Of a stretch of DNA of 64,000 nt, positions 10,321 through 22,516 are shown in pieces. Source of the DNA: Rhizaria sp. SCN 62-66. Its lineage: Eukaryota > Rhizaria, unplaced. A program made the position numbers and the translations under genes. The stretch lies in contig MEDY01000120.1 of assembly GCA_001724265.1 (NCBI GenBank), positions 54,225 through 118,224 on the forward strand. The letters run 5' to 3'. Below the pieces are notes generated by a model, which made no database searches, was not told the DNA's origin, and saw nothing but the letters and a program-made list of their open reading frames with translations. Numbering within the stretch: the first letter of the stretch is position 1; the number at the start of each line of letters is the position of its first letter.

Positions 10321-12009
10321 ATGAATGATGGTACGTTTTTATTTTGTCTCTAATGCTTGTTATCCTTTAGATCTGTTCATTCCCCAACCCTTCGCTATTC
10401 CACCGCTCTCACTACTCCTATCTTTCTTGCTCCTGCGCTCGACCATCTTTTTCAAACGCTTGCAGCGGCTGCGCGCAATCGCGTGTTGATCCGTGATTTT
10501 GATGTGCTCTACCAGCAGTCCATGACAGGCGCTGTGCGTCTCGCAGACGCCGTCGCCAACCCGGCTTCTTCGCAAGCCGCAGTGTACGTCATACTTCTCC
10601 TTACTGTCGCTCACACACTTCAATATAAAAACTAAACAACATATCGCTCACATGTGCCGCCAATTACAATTGTTTACGTATACCACTCTAGTGACGAGGC
10701 GCTGGCGGCTCAGCTGGCGTCTCTGGACGCGATCGCGCTGTCTGCTTCGTCGTCGATCCTGTCCCTGCAGGCGCAGGCCACGGACGCCGCGCGCTTCGGG
10801 GCCGTGCTCTCGGCCTCGGCCGCCTCCTGCGCCGCACTCGCGCGCGAGACCGCCGCCGCCGCGGCCTCTGCGCAGCGCGAGGCGCGCCGCCGCGTGCGCC
10901 GCGACGCGTAGCGCGCCGCACTGACTTCTGTCGCCGCCGTCGCGCCGCGGGCAGCGTCGCTGGCGCAGCACGCGCAGACGCGCCGCGAAACGGCCGAGCT
11001 CCACGCCGCGCGCCGCGCCGCCGCCGCCCGGGCCGCCGCAGTCCGCGCGCAGCTCGCCGCTGCCGTGCACGGCGCGGCCGTCGCCGGCGGCGCCACCTTG
11101 GGCCGGCTGCCGCTGCCGCTCGCGGCCGCCACCGCCGCCGCAGCTGGTGCGCCCGCGCCCGCGCCTGTGCCTGCTGCTGCCACTGTTGCTGCGCAGCGCA
11201 AGAGCAGCAGCAGCAGTAATGGTGAGCACGACGACAACGATGAGGGCGATAACGCGGCCTCTGCGTCCGCCGCCGCCGCCGTCGCCGCTGCCGCCGCGGC
11301 GGCCGCCGCTGCGCCTGTGCTGCTGTTCGGCGCGCTGCTCTCTGCGGCGGACGCGGCCGCGCTGGCCGTGGCCGCGGCCGCCAGCCTGGACGGCGGCGAT
11401 CCCGCGCTGCGCGACGTCGGCGTCGCAGAGGCTGAGGCGGCTGCGGCGGCCGCGGCCGAGGCGCGGGGAAGCGACGACGACGACGATGACGACGACGACG
11501 ACGACGGCGACGACAGTGGCAGTGACCGTGAAGGCGACAACGACAGTGACGCGGCGGCCTCTGCCGCTGCCGCTGCCCCAGAGGCTGCCGAGGCTCAGAC
11601 AAGGGACAGTAAGACGAAGACCAAGGCTAGCTCTCGCACCAAGCGCCCCGCCGCGGCCGCTGCGGATGGCAACGACGCCGACAGCACGGGCGACGGCGAC
11701 GAAAACGACGACGACACTAGTACTGGCGCTGGCACTGGCGCTGGCGCTGGGCAGAGCAAGCGGGCGCGCCCAGCCCAGGCTCCGACCCGCGCGGCGGACA
11801 GCACCGAGGACCCGGGCGCTGCGGAGAAGAACGACGTCGATGACGACGACGGCGGCGACGGCGACAGCGACGGCGACAATGATGACGACGACGGCGATGG
11901 CGAGGGCGAGGACGAGGGCGAAGGAGGCGCCCGCAGCAGGCGGAGCGGGCGGCGCAGCGGCCGCAGCGGCCGCAGCGGCCGGAAAGACGGCCGGAGCGCG
12001 CGCCGGTGA
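10321..12009 (+). CDS. Ala/Arg-rich helical protein with acidic C-terminal tail; contains in-frame UAG
   Basis: Three exons: 10321-10330, 10466-10583 and 10692-12009 (481 aa). Both introns start GTACGT and end TTGCAG or CTCTAG, and phases 1 and 2 match exactly, giving MNDAAARNRVLIRDFDVLYQQ at the N-terminus and NPASSQAAVDEALAAQLASL across the second junction. Exon 3 has an in-frame TAG at 10909-10911 between RRRVRRDA and RAALTSV, with the same helical Ala/Arg composition on both sides. The N-terminal half looks coiled-coil forming, the middle is Ala-rich, and the C-terminal third is Asp/Glu-rich and ends in a Ser/Gly/Arg repeat (SGRSGRSGR). I do not recognise the family. The acidic then basic tail would suit a nuclear or chromatin-associated protein, but that is only a guess. 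Ends in TGA. Confidence 0.6.
10909..10911 (+). other. In-frame TAG read as sense
   Basis: TAG in the frame of exon 3; flanking codons encode RRRVRRDA and RAALTSVAAV. The frame stays open for 366 codons downstream and there is no AT-rich intron to remove the codon. Confidence 0.75.
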
Positions 12010-12589
12010 GCGAGCGAGCGAACTGTGAGGGCAGTGAGCGAATTGCGAGCGCAGTGAGTAGACGACCTCGCACCTGTTGGCTGTGACGGAGAGGGTGCGG
12101 ACATGAGACTATTGAGCTATTTAGTGTGCCGAGGGCCTGTGCCAACTCGGCTGACTCTGCCATCATCAAGGACAATTAGAGGATGCTACATACACAATCG
12201 TGAAGCAGACAATTCTTCAAGTCGACTCGAACTCCGAAATAGGATATGTGTTGAAAAATCCACCGATATTATGCATCGTATGTTTCTTTTGCTGAATATT
12301 TTAAGTTGATTTGTGAATCTTCAAGTGGCTGGCGCTGGCTGCTGGCGTCTCAGCTTGGATTCTTTGATGGCCTGGTTGCCACATTCGATTGTGATAGATT
12401 TTGGTCGTCATTTGTCATGAGGTTATTTGCACAGATATTTGAAAGATATTATATTACAGTTCATTTTTTCATATGCCGAAGTAGCACCATGAAACGATAA
12501 TATCAACCTTTCCAAATCCCTCTCACTCTCACGCACAGCCAGACCCGCGAGCCTTCGTCTTAGTTAGGCCACAGTTGTTGTCCCTGAAG
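12010..12589. other. Intergenic region upstream of MORN gene
   Basis: About 580 nt without a supported gene. It opens with two imperfect 20-nt units (12016-12035 and 12036-12055, three mismatches), then unique sequence of mixed composition becoming AT-richer to about 12500. Short open frames here show no coding character. Confidence 0.5.
12016..12055 (+). repeat. Two imperfect 20-nt tandem units
   Basis: GAGCGAACTGTGAGGGCAGT is followed directly by GAGCGAATTGCGAGCGCAGT, just past the stop of the preceding gene. Confidence 0.7.
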
Positions 12590-13309
12590 ATGAGGCCAGC
12601 TGTGGTTTTTACGCCCCCGACGGCGCCATCTTGGCAGTACACAGGCACTACTTCCCCAAAGACCGGCAAGTTTCATGGACATGGCACGCTTGTTTACCCA
12701 TCGGGCGCCTTTTACGCCGGCTCCTTCTGCTAGGGCATGCGCAGCGGCTTCGGTCGTCTCAAGTCTGCTGGCGGCGACGAATACGCGGGCACCTTTGCCA
12801 AAAACCTGTACCACGGCTTTGGCACGCTGCACTACGCCAACGGCGACGTCTACTGCGGCTCTTTTCGCGCGGGCCGGCGCCACGGGGCGGGTGTGTGCGT
12901 CACGGCCGACCTCGTCGAGCACGCCGGCTTCTGGCGCGACGACGTGCGCTGCGGCTTTGGCGTCGAGCAGGCCGTGCCGCTGGTGTCGGCTGCCCTGGCG
13001 ATGCTGCGGCGCGGCGTCCGGCCCGCGGCGCAGCGCGACGACGAGCCGGACTCGGACCCCGACAAGTTCGACTCTGACGCTGACGAGGACGACGGCGGCG
13101 AGAGTCGCCGTCGTGTCTCGGCGAGCGCCGGAAAGAGCAAAAACAAGGTAAAGGGCAAGGGGAGCAAGAGTATGGGGGGTAAAGGCACGAAGCATAAGAT
13201 CAAACGCAAGGTCAAGAGCAAGGTCAAGACTAAGGGCAAAGGTAAGGGCAAAGCCAAGGCCAAGAGCAAGAGCACGGCCAAGCGCAGCACGTTCATTGTC
13301 AACGACGAA

Positions 13310-13344
<35 letters not shown>

Positions 13345-16300
13345 AAGCGACGCTCTGGAGGCCCCCCCTGCCCCGACCCCGGCCGCGGCCGCCAAGTCTG
13401 CGCCCCTGCTGCGGCCGGGCTCGTGGGAGTTCCTGTGCAGCCGCGAGCGGTGCGCGCTGTCCCCGGCGCCCGTGGGCGTGCGTGGCCGCGCGGGGCTGTT
13501 TCTGGGCGGCCGCCTTACGAGCGGCGGCGCGGGGCTGGCCTGGGACGCCGAGACGGCCACCACGTTCGTGGGTTCGTGGACGGCCGCGGGGGAGCCGCTC
13601 GAGGGCACCCTGCGGACCTCGACGGCCTTCCAGCCCGTCTGCACCGCGGACACGCCCGCCTCGGCGTCTACGCGCGGCGCGGCGCCCCAGCTCTACACGG
13701 GCCGCTTTGCGGAGCGGCCGCGCGCGCCGGCGTTTGACGCGGGCGGTCCCGGCGTGTCGGCGCCGTTCGCGGCCTACCCGCCCGCGCCGGCCGCCGTGAT
13801 TGCCGCGGCGGCCGCGGGCGACCCCACCGCGACTGCGCTGGCCATGGCCGCGATCACGGGCTACGAGGGCAAGGTGCGTGTCGACGACCTGCAGCCGCAC
13901 GAGCAGGGCCGAGGGCGTCTCCGCGGCGGCGGGCTCGTCGACGGCACCTGGCGCGCCGGCGCACCGCACGATGAGTGCGCGGCCGTGGGCGCGCTGGGCC
14001 GCGGCCGCTACGAGGGCCCCTTCGTCGGCGGCGTGCGGGATGGCGACGGCATCTGGGTCGACGCGCAGGGCGGCGTCGCCTTCGGCGGGCTCTTCCACGA
14101 CGGCAGCGCCACACACGGCACACTCACACGGACCACGCTCTCGGGCGCCGACCGCGGCCGGCCCGGCGGCGCGCGCGACTGCACCGCCCTCTGCGGCCGC
14201 GCTGCCGGCACTGGCGCTGGTGCTGCCTCTGGCGCTGGCGCTGGCTGCGGCTGCGGGCGCGCGCTGGCGCGCATGCCGTGGTGGTGGACAGGCGCGGGCG
14301 TGCCGCGGCGCTGGCACAACCCCACATGGCGCTCTGCGCGCTCGGACCGGCTCGAGCAGCACTACTGGCGCCGGCAGGACACCGAGTACAAGACGCTGCG
14401 CGCGTACTAGCAGGCCTGGGACGCAGTGCGGTTGCGGAAAATCATGCGCCGTCCTTGCGACGTCGCCGTCAAGAGGGGACTGATGCCCGCGCCGGCCAAG
14501 ATGCTGCCCGCCGCGGGGGTCGCCGAGGCCGCGGCCGCGGCTGATTACGTGCGGCGCGGCGCGCGCTTCAGCTACGAGGACGCCGAGGCGGGCGAAAGCG
14601 CGGCGCGGGCTGCCGAGATCGCGCGCGTCAAGGCCGTCATCGCGCGCACGGACTCCGAAATCGACGACATCTATTTCCGCAGCCGCAGGAAGGCCTCCTC
14701 ACTGACGCCCCCGCGCGGCTGCGGGGCCTGGCGCTGGCGCCCGCGCGGTCCGCCGCTGCTGGTGCCGGCGCGCGCGGTGGACTTCGCATTTATGGCGCGG
14801 GCCGCGGCGTGCGCCACCGTGATCGCGCGCGCGGGCAACGAGGACGAGGGCAGCGGCGTCCCGCCGCCGCTGCCCGCGGCCGCCGCGCAGCACGCTGCCC
14901 CGCTGGACCTCGCCTCGCGCCGCGGGCTGGCTCTGCGGTACCCGGACCCCGCGCCGGACTCGGCCCTGACCGCGCCCGCGCAGAGCGCGCTGCGGGCGCG
15001 CGCGCGGCTGCCGCACGAGCCCGTGGGCGGCGCGCCCGTGGAGACGTACAACGGCTCCTTCTCGGTTGAGGAGCGCTACCACGACGACGAAGGCACGCTG
15101 CAGCTCGCCGGCTGCGTGCGCTACGACGGCGGCTTTGCGCACGGGCGCTTCGAAGGCCACGGCCGCCTCTCGGTGCTTGCGCCGGCCGCGCCGCCGGAGC
15201 GCGGCAGTACGGCCGCGCTCGACGACGAGCGTGCGAGCACGGAGTGGGCGGGCCGCTACGTGGGCGCCTTCGCGCGCGGACTACGCCACGGCCACGGATA
15301 TTGGTGGCCCGCGCGCGCGGCCGTGCGCTATTGCGGCCAGTGGCGCCACGACCGGCCACACGGCGCGGGCATCGCCGTCGTCGCCTCTGGCGCCGAGGTG
15401 CGCGGCCACTGGCGCGGGGGCCGCCCGCCGCGCGATGCGGTTGTGACGCTGCCGTGCGGCGCCGAATACACGGGCACGCTCGACCGGCTGTGGCGCGCCG
15501 CGGGCCGGGGGACGCTCTCACTGCGGCGGCCCGGCGCGGGCGGCGGCAGGGGCTCCGTCTACAGCGGCGACTTCCGCGGCGGGCTACCGCACGGCATCGG
15601 CACGCTGCGCCACGGCAGCGGGCTGCGCATCAGCGGCTTTTGGCGCGCGGGGCTTCCGCGCGGCCTCTGCGTCGTCGAGTCGCCGCGCGCGGCCCTCTAC
15701 TTCGGCCAGTTGCGCTGGGGCCGGTGGTGCGGCCGCGGGCGCCTCTCCACGCCCCACGTCGCAGTTGCGGGCCGCTGGTCCGGCTGCGGCGAGCGCGGCG
15801 CGCGCTTCGGCCCGCGCTGGGCGCGCCGCGCCGCGTGCGGCCGCGGCGTCGCGCTCGGCCGCAACGGCGACTGCTACGAGGGCGCGCTGCTGGGCGCGCT
15901 GCGGCACGGGCGCGGCGTTTTACGCACGGCAGCGGGCTACGTCTACAGCGGCCGCTGGCGCCGCGGCCGCTGGGAGGGCTGCGAGGGCGAGCTGACGCTG
16001 CCCGGCGGCCACAGGACTGTGCGCGGGCGCTGGCGCGGGCGTGAGATGCTCGACTGCGACACGGGCGTTGTGCTGTTTAAAGACGAAGGGCTGTTTGTGC
16101 CGCACGACCTTGCGCCAGACACAGATGATGCGGCGTCGCAGTCTAGCAACAACAAGAACAAAAAGAGCAACAATAAGAGCAATAACAAGAGCAAGAGCAG
16201 CAATTACAAGGGCAAGGACCAGAGCAATGCCGACCCCCAGGCTGTTGCGCCTGCTTCTGTTGCCTACCACGGCTACGAGTGCGACTACGACAAGGCACCT

Positions 16301-19090
16301 TCCGGCGCCGCGCGCGCGGGGCCCGGCAGTCTGCACTTCGCTAACGGCGACGTGTTCACGGGCACCTTCCCGGCCGGGCTGCTTGAGGGCCAGGGCGAGT
16401 GCCGGTACGCGTCGGGCCGCCTCTCCAGCTTCCGCGGGCAGTTCGAGCGCGGGCAGCGCCACGGGTCCGGTGCCGAGACCGCGGCCGCGGGCGGCGTGCT
16501 GAGCGCGACGTGGGTGCGCGGGCGGCGCGAGGAGGGCGGCGCCTACGCGCGCTCGCCGGGGCCCGCGCCGCTGCGGCAGGCGCTCTCCTGCGACGACCCC
16601 GCTGACGCGGAGCTGCTGCGCGCGCGGCGGCAGGGCGCGGCGGAGCGCGGGCGGCGCGTGCAAGACAAGGCCACGGGCGCGTGGCACGACGAGGGCAAGG
16701 GCCAGGTCGTGCTGCCGGGCGGCGAGGTCTACGTGGGCGACTTCCGCGACGGGCGCGCGCACGGCGCGGGCACGCTCTCGCGCGACGGCGCGGTCGTGGG
16801 CAAGGCCGAGTGGCGGCGCGGGCGGCTGCACGGGCGCGGCTGGGTTACGGCCGCGGTCGGCGACCGCGCGCGCTTCAGCGGCGACTGGCGGCGCGGGCGC
16901 CCGCACGGCTCGGGCGAGTTTTCGTCCCCGCGCGGCGCCACCGAGGTTCTGCCCGCGGGCGCAGTCACGTACGTCGGCGCGGTTGCGCGCGGGCGCCCGC
17001 ACGGGGCAGGCGTGTTGACGCTGCCGTTCGGGCCCACGTACCGCGGCCACTTCGTGCGCGGCGCGATGGCGGGCCAGGGCGCCGTGACCGCGCCCGAGGG
17101 CATGGACGTGACGCTCATGGCGCCGACGCTGTCGAGCGCCGCGTGGCATCGCGCGTGGGACGTCTTCGCGCTCATGACCTTCGAGGCAAAGGGCGAAATG
17201 CGGCCGGCGGGCAGCTACGCCGGCCCCGCCGTCTCGCTCTGGGCCTGCGGCACGGGCTCGAGCGCGCTCAAGCAGCGCAACGGCTGCATTAACGTCTACA
17301 CCGGCGAGTGGGCTGGCGGGCTGCGCCACGGCCGCGGGCGATGCGGCGTGACGTCGCCGCAGACGGGCTGCTGCACCGGCTACACCGGCCGCTTCTCGGC
17401 CGGCGGGCGCCAGGGCCCGGGCATCATGGACGCCGAGACGCCTACGGGCACGATGGTGCACCGCGGCGAGTACGTGTGCGACAAGAGCTTTGGCCGCGGG
17501 CGCCGGTTCGTGCCCTGGCTTGGCGCCGCGCACTTTGGCCCCATGTGGGGCGAGGAGGTACGGACAGGGCGCGAAAAATATTGTCATGTGCTTCTGCCAA
17601 TGCCAATTTCGAAGAAGTTTCGATGACATTCACGTATTGATTTCTATTAGAATTTTAACTTTCCATCAATGTTTATTCAAATTAGACAAACTAAAGTCTA
17701 AGCGCGTTTTTTCCACGTAAACTCACACATTTCTTTTACATATCATATTATTATTTTGTGTCGTTTCGCTCTTCGCAATTTTTGTTGGCTACGACGCTTT
17801 TAGCAATTGCAAGGGCGCGCGATAATAGTTGGCGCGGACGGCGGATCCGGCATGGCGTCCGAGGCCGCCCTGGGCGAGTTGATGCAGCAGTTTATGGCGA
17901 CCGGCGACCCGCGCGCGCGGCAGCAGCTAGAGCGGCTGAGCTCCGAGCAACACCGCGTGGCCCGCGCCAAGCCCGTGCCAGCGGGCCGCGGCATCGTCTT
18001 CGAGGGGCTCGTCGCTGACGGCGTCATGTGCGGCCAAGGCCGTCTGCTGCAGCTCGGCGGCACTGGCAGGGGCGCGGGCGCGGCCGCGGGCACGCTCACT
18101 GAGGCCAGCTTCATCGGCGGCGCCGTGGCCGAGGGCCGCGGCGTCGTAATTTCGCCCACCGGCGCCCGCCGTGAGGGCTCCTTTACCGACGGCGAGCTCC
18201 AGGGCGCGGGGCTCGAGGTCGACGCGCGCTGCGTGCGCGGCGCGGGCGCGTGGCGCGGCGGGGCCAAGCACGGGCCCTGGGTCTACACCGCGCCCGACGG
18301 CGTCGTTGCCACGACGAGCTACATCGGCGGCACGCGCGTGGGCGCGCACAGGCTCGTTGGCGTTGTGCCGCGCGCCGTTGCCGCGGCCGCGTTCGGCAAA
18401 GACTACTACAACAATATCACGAACGCACGCACAGCTTTGACAGCTTCTTCTACGTCCGCTCATGCAACTGCTGCTGCGAATGAGCCTATGACTGGTGCTG
18501 GTGCTCGTACCAATACCGTTTTTGGCGGCTCTGCTTCCGGCTCTGGCCCCAGCTCTAGCCTGAGTGCCGGTACCGCGGCGCGCAGCCCAGCGACTCGGTT
18601 CTCCGGCCCCTCTGCGGCCGCGCGCGTCATGTGCATGGTGATGCGCGAACACGCGTTGGACGCGACCCCGGTCCCCACGCTGGACGGGCCCGCGGGCGCT
18701 TCCTTTGCGCCGCTCGTCTTTTCGGATGAAGTCCGGGTCGAGGCGCGCGCGCGCGCGCGGGCCCGCCGCGTCGCGCGCGCCGTCTGCCGCGCCGTGTGGG
18801 CCGCGGCGGCTGACTGCGGCGTGCCCGGCGCCGTCGCGGCGCTGGACGAGACGCTCTGGGGCTGGGTTGACACGCAGTACCCGCACCTCGGGCGCCCGAA
18901 GCAATCGCAGACGCAGACGCAGATGCAGCAGCAGCCGTTGGTGTTCGAGACGACCAAGTTGAGCAAGGCCCAGGCCGAGGCGGAGGCGCAGGCGGCCGCG
19001 GCGAAAGATCGCGCGACGGCTGCAGCCAAGGATGATGAAGACGCGGCGAAGCTCGGTGTGGCGCTACGTAAAATGCTTTGCATGTTCTAA
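12590..19090 (+). CDS. Giant MORN-repeat protein (two exons, two in-frame UAG codons)
   Basis: Exons 12590-17557 and 17804-19090 give 2084 aa if the TAGs at 12731 and 14408 are sense. MORN repeats (about 23 residues, consensus Y.G.f..G..hG.G) typically bind membranes or scaffold cytoskeletal structures. Clear repeats flank the first TAG (FHGHGTLVYPSGAFYAGSFC, UAG, GMRSGFG). Denser arrays run from about residue 840 to 1160 and 1225 to 1656, and the C-terminal exon continues with degenerate repeats (EGSFTDGELQGAG). A Lys/Gly-rich then poly-Asp/Glu segment lies at about 180-254, and a Lys/Asn/Ser linker at about 1181-1214. The intron (246 nt, AT-rich) starts GTACGG, ends TTTTAG and is phase 0. 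The start is the first ATG in frame with the first repeat. Ends in TAA. Under the standard code it would be broken into unrelated-looking pieces. Confidence 0.8.
12731..12733 (+). other. In-frame TAG inside a MORN repeat
   Basis: TAG sits at the variable position before the conserved Gly of a MORN unit (AGSFC, UAG, GMRSGFG); equivalent positions in other units of this protein hold Ala, Arg, Gly, Asp or Lys. Confidence 0.82.
14408..14410 (+). other. In-frame TAG between MORN blocks
   Basis: TAG follows EYKTLRAY and precedes QAWDAVRLRKIMRRP in the same frame; the frame stays open for 1049 more codons to the intron. The surroundings are GC-rich exon with no splice-site pair. Confidence 0.78.
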
Positions 19091-20607
19091 TTGCTCCTTT
19101 ATCACGTGGCCACAATTTAGTGCAAATTGTGTGTCCGGAACCAATTTTACGATTCATTTTTCTGAATTTCGATTTATATAGAAACATACTCACTGATTTA
19201 TGTGCAGAATACGCATGACGAAATACACATTTCCATTGCATTCATTAAAGAACGAAAAGTCTCTTAGATGGTCTGGTAGAGTAGCGTAGCTTTGTATTAA
19301 GCCCACTGAGGAGAAAAAAAATCTGTAAAAGTGAAGCACAAGACACGCGCTGAGTGAACTGACTTGGACTGGCAAGTGTGTGACAGAATGCAGTGATTGG
19401 TGCCGTTGTGCTCCGGCCGCCGAAGCCAACGGGGTGAAAAGTGTGCACACCGGCACCACACGAAGCGTCGCAACTCAGCGCAGTCAGCACAGCACCAGCA
19501 CCATGCGTGCAGTGTAGTGTCGAATTGAGTTAAGTTGAGTCAATGAGGGGAGTGCATCGGGTGCGAGGCGAGTCCGATCACACAGACCAAGCCTCGACAC
19601 GAGCGGCAAAGGGGGAAGAATAGGTACAGTGTCAAAACAGTCCGTATCTATCCTATCGATCATAATGAAGAGAGTGAGAGTAAAAAACACATGCGAAAAA
19701 CACGAGTAAAAGAAGAAGCAAAAAGGCGATAGGCAAACATGTCGGCGCGCCCTCGCGCCCGCTCGCGAGCGCCCTCACTGCAGAGAGCGAGCGCGGGCGG
19801 GGCGGGCGCGAGTACGCACGAGGACAGACGTATATACAAGAAACCCCACGAGGGGGTGGCGAGACTGCGGAGGAGCAAGTGAGCGAGAATGAAGTGAAAA
19901 AGCGTGTGCGAGAGGAAGAGAGTCATGGGAGGGATGTGGAGGTGGTGACAAAATGGGGATCAAATAAGACAAACCGATTCAAAATAGACTTTTAAGCTTG
20001 ATGGGTGCGTGCGAACACCCAATGACGAAACGAAAATGAGAAACAACTATGCACGTGTTAACGACAAGGAAGACAAAATAAAACAAAGAAGGGGGCGAGG
20101 GGGAGGAAAATTTGTGTTTTTAACAGGATCAACAAATTTAAGCTTAACAGACTGTGAGAAAGCTTTTAACGCTTAAAACAAAAGAGCGAATTGAATGTCC
20201 ATTATCGATGAACAGTCGACTCGAGGCAAGGGCACGCGTGCGGTGCAGGGTGTCAGTGCCAACTAGATGCTGAGGATGCAGAAAAAATGTGAGGCAAAAA
20301 CCACAACAACACAGGGGCCGATGTAGCGAACGATCCACCAAACCAGCACTAACACTCTGATTATTCGGACCGACACCCACCCACATCATTCATATTCAGT
20401 TGCATTACGGATTGCCTAGAGATGAAGACGATAGTACGGAAGGATATCATTCGTACGTAAAGATTAAAATATGTAACATGTCGTTTCTTTTTAATAACAG
20501 ATCAAGTGTTACGAGAGAATAGCCACTGCAAGGATCAGCACGATCGAGACAAGAAACATGGCCAAACGACGCACGTCACAGCTGTTGTCATGTCACACCA
20601 AAGTGAG
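19091..20607. other. Region between convergent MORN and poly-Gln genes
   Basis: About 1.5 kb holding the 3' flanks of two convergent genes. Composition is balanced. Only short open frames without the GC-rich third-position bias of the real exons are present, and I see no gene or structured RNA. Confidence 0.5.
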
Positions 20608-22479
20608 TTACTTCTGCTGCGGTTGTTGCAAGTAGCCAAACGAGAACGCCGCGCCAGCACCAGAGCCATTGCCGTTGCCATTGCCGTTGCCGTTGCCGTT
20701 CAGATGCGCGTAATTGCCGCCGCCGCCGCCGTTGCCGCTGCTGCCAGCGGCGCCGTGCGCGCCGTGCGCGGGGGTGAAAATGGCGGCGGCGGCCTGTTTG
20801 GCCACGACGCGGCCGTAGTCGACGCCGTCGTCCGCCGAGCCTGCGCCGACGCCAGCGCCAGCGCCAGCGCCAGTGCCCGCGCCAATGCCGGAAGGGGTGG
20901 CGAGGTCTAGGCCGAGCGCCGACAGCCCCAGGCCGTTGCTGCCGCCGGAGCCCAGGTCTAGCCCGAGGTCTAGGCCAAGCCCCAGGCCAGGAGTCTGACC
21001 GTGACCGTGACCGTGGCTTTGACCGGGTGCCGGGTAGGCCGTCAGACTGACGCCGCCCATACCGAGCCCGCCAAGCGCACCCTGCCCGTGGCCGTGAGAG
21101 TGACCGTGGGCGTGGCTGAGAGGCGGCGACGGCGAGGGCGCCGCAGACGCAGCCGCCGAGTGACTGGTCGAGTGACTGGCGCTGGGGCCCAGGGGGTAGC
21201 TCGTGTGACCGAGACCGCCCAGCCCGGCCAGTCCGGCCAAGCCAGACAGACCGAGCGAGCCGCCGCTGCCAGTCAAACCGCTGTTGCTGAGGCCACTGCT
21301 GCTGACTGAGTGGCCGAGCCCGCTGCCGCTGCCGCCGTTGCCAGTGCCGGCGACACCGAGGCCGAGGCCGAAGCGTAAGCCAGCGCCGGAGCCAGTGACG
21401 GCTCTGGCCGCAGCGGGCGTGGCGGCGGCGGCGGCGGCTCCGCTGGCGCTAGCGCTGCTGAGGCCGTGGCCGCCGGAGCTCTGGCTCGACGGGGAGGCCG
21501 CGAGGGAGGTGTTGCCGCTGCCGGCGCCGCTGGGGCCGCCGCTGCTGCCGCTACAGTTGCTACGCGCGCTGGACGAGGGGTACGAGCTCAGCACGTGCTG
21601 CAACGGCTGCTGCTGCTGCTGCTGCTGTTGTTGCGAGAGCTGCGATCGCAGCATCTGCTGTTGCTGCTGCAGCAAGAGCATCTGCTGCTGCGCGAACTGC
21701 TGCTGCTGCTGTTGCTGCTGCAGAGCGCTCCCATACCCATTGTCGGCAGTCATCCCCAGGCTGAGGCCCAGGCCCAGGCCCAGGCCGAGGCCCGGCGACT
21801 GCGCCCGCGACTGCGAATGCGCGAGCGAGTGCGCGTGCGCGCCAGCTGCATTAGAGGCCAAAGCGGATGATGAGGTCGCTGGCGGCGCGGTGGCGAACAG
21901 TCCGAGCGGCAGCGCGGGCGCGGGCGCGGTGAGGTCGGCGCCCGCGCTCGTGGGGTTCGCAGCCGAGGCCGCGGCGGCGGCGGCGGCGGCGGCCGAGGCG
22001 GCGGTGGCGCGCTTGGCGTCGTAGCTGGCCGCGAGCTGCTGCTGCAGACGCGAGATGTCCGCGATCTGCGCCTGCAGCCGCGCGATCATGGCCTCCTCGC
22101 TGTCGACGGAGCCGAGGCTGATGCTCGCACCGGCGCCGGAGAGCGAGATGGGGGCGATGCCGACGCCGCCGCCGCCGCCGCCCGCGCCGCTGCCGGCGAG
22201 AGAGAGGGAGCTGAGGACGGGGCTCGGGCTGGGGCCGGGGGCGGGGCTAGGGCTCGCGGCGGAAGAGAGGAGCATGTCGAAGTGGTTCGGGCTGGGACTG
22301 GGGTGGACCGAGGGCAGTGCGGACAGCGATGGCATGGGGAAGCCACCGCCGCCGGCAACGCCGGTGAGGGCGCTGGCGTTGGCGTTGTTACTACTGTGGA
22401 GGTCCAGAGCACTGAGGCCGGCGCCGTTGAAGCTGACGAGGCTGTTGAGGGTGCCGAGGCCGTTGACGCCGGCCAGCCC

Positions 22480-22516
<37 letters not shown>

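Noticed and set aside
10331-10370. Short intron ending at TTTAG (10370) in the Ala/Arg-rich gene
   Set aside because: All frames reachable from the upstream ATGs hit stops within about 45 codons; the acceptor at 10465 joins perfectly in phase.
12560-14362. 600-codon open frame on the minus strand opposite the MORN gene
   Set aside because: The plus frame has MORN repeats; the minus translation is Arg/Ala/Gly-rich without motifs and is a composition shadow.
15920-17629. 569-codon open frame on the minus strand
   Set aside because: Lies opposite clear MORN repeats; same shadow effect of GC-rich third positions.
17626-17807. Two separate genes meeting at 17.6-17.8 kb
   Set aside because: A 246-nt AT-rich segment with GTACGG and TTTTAG joins both frames in phase 0 and MORN-like repeats continue on the far side.
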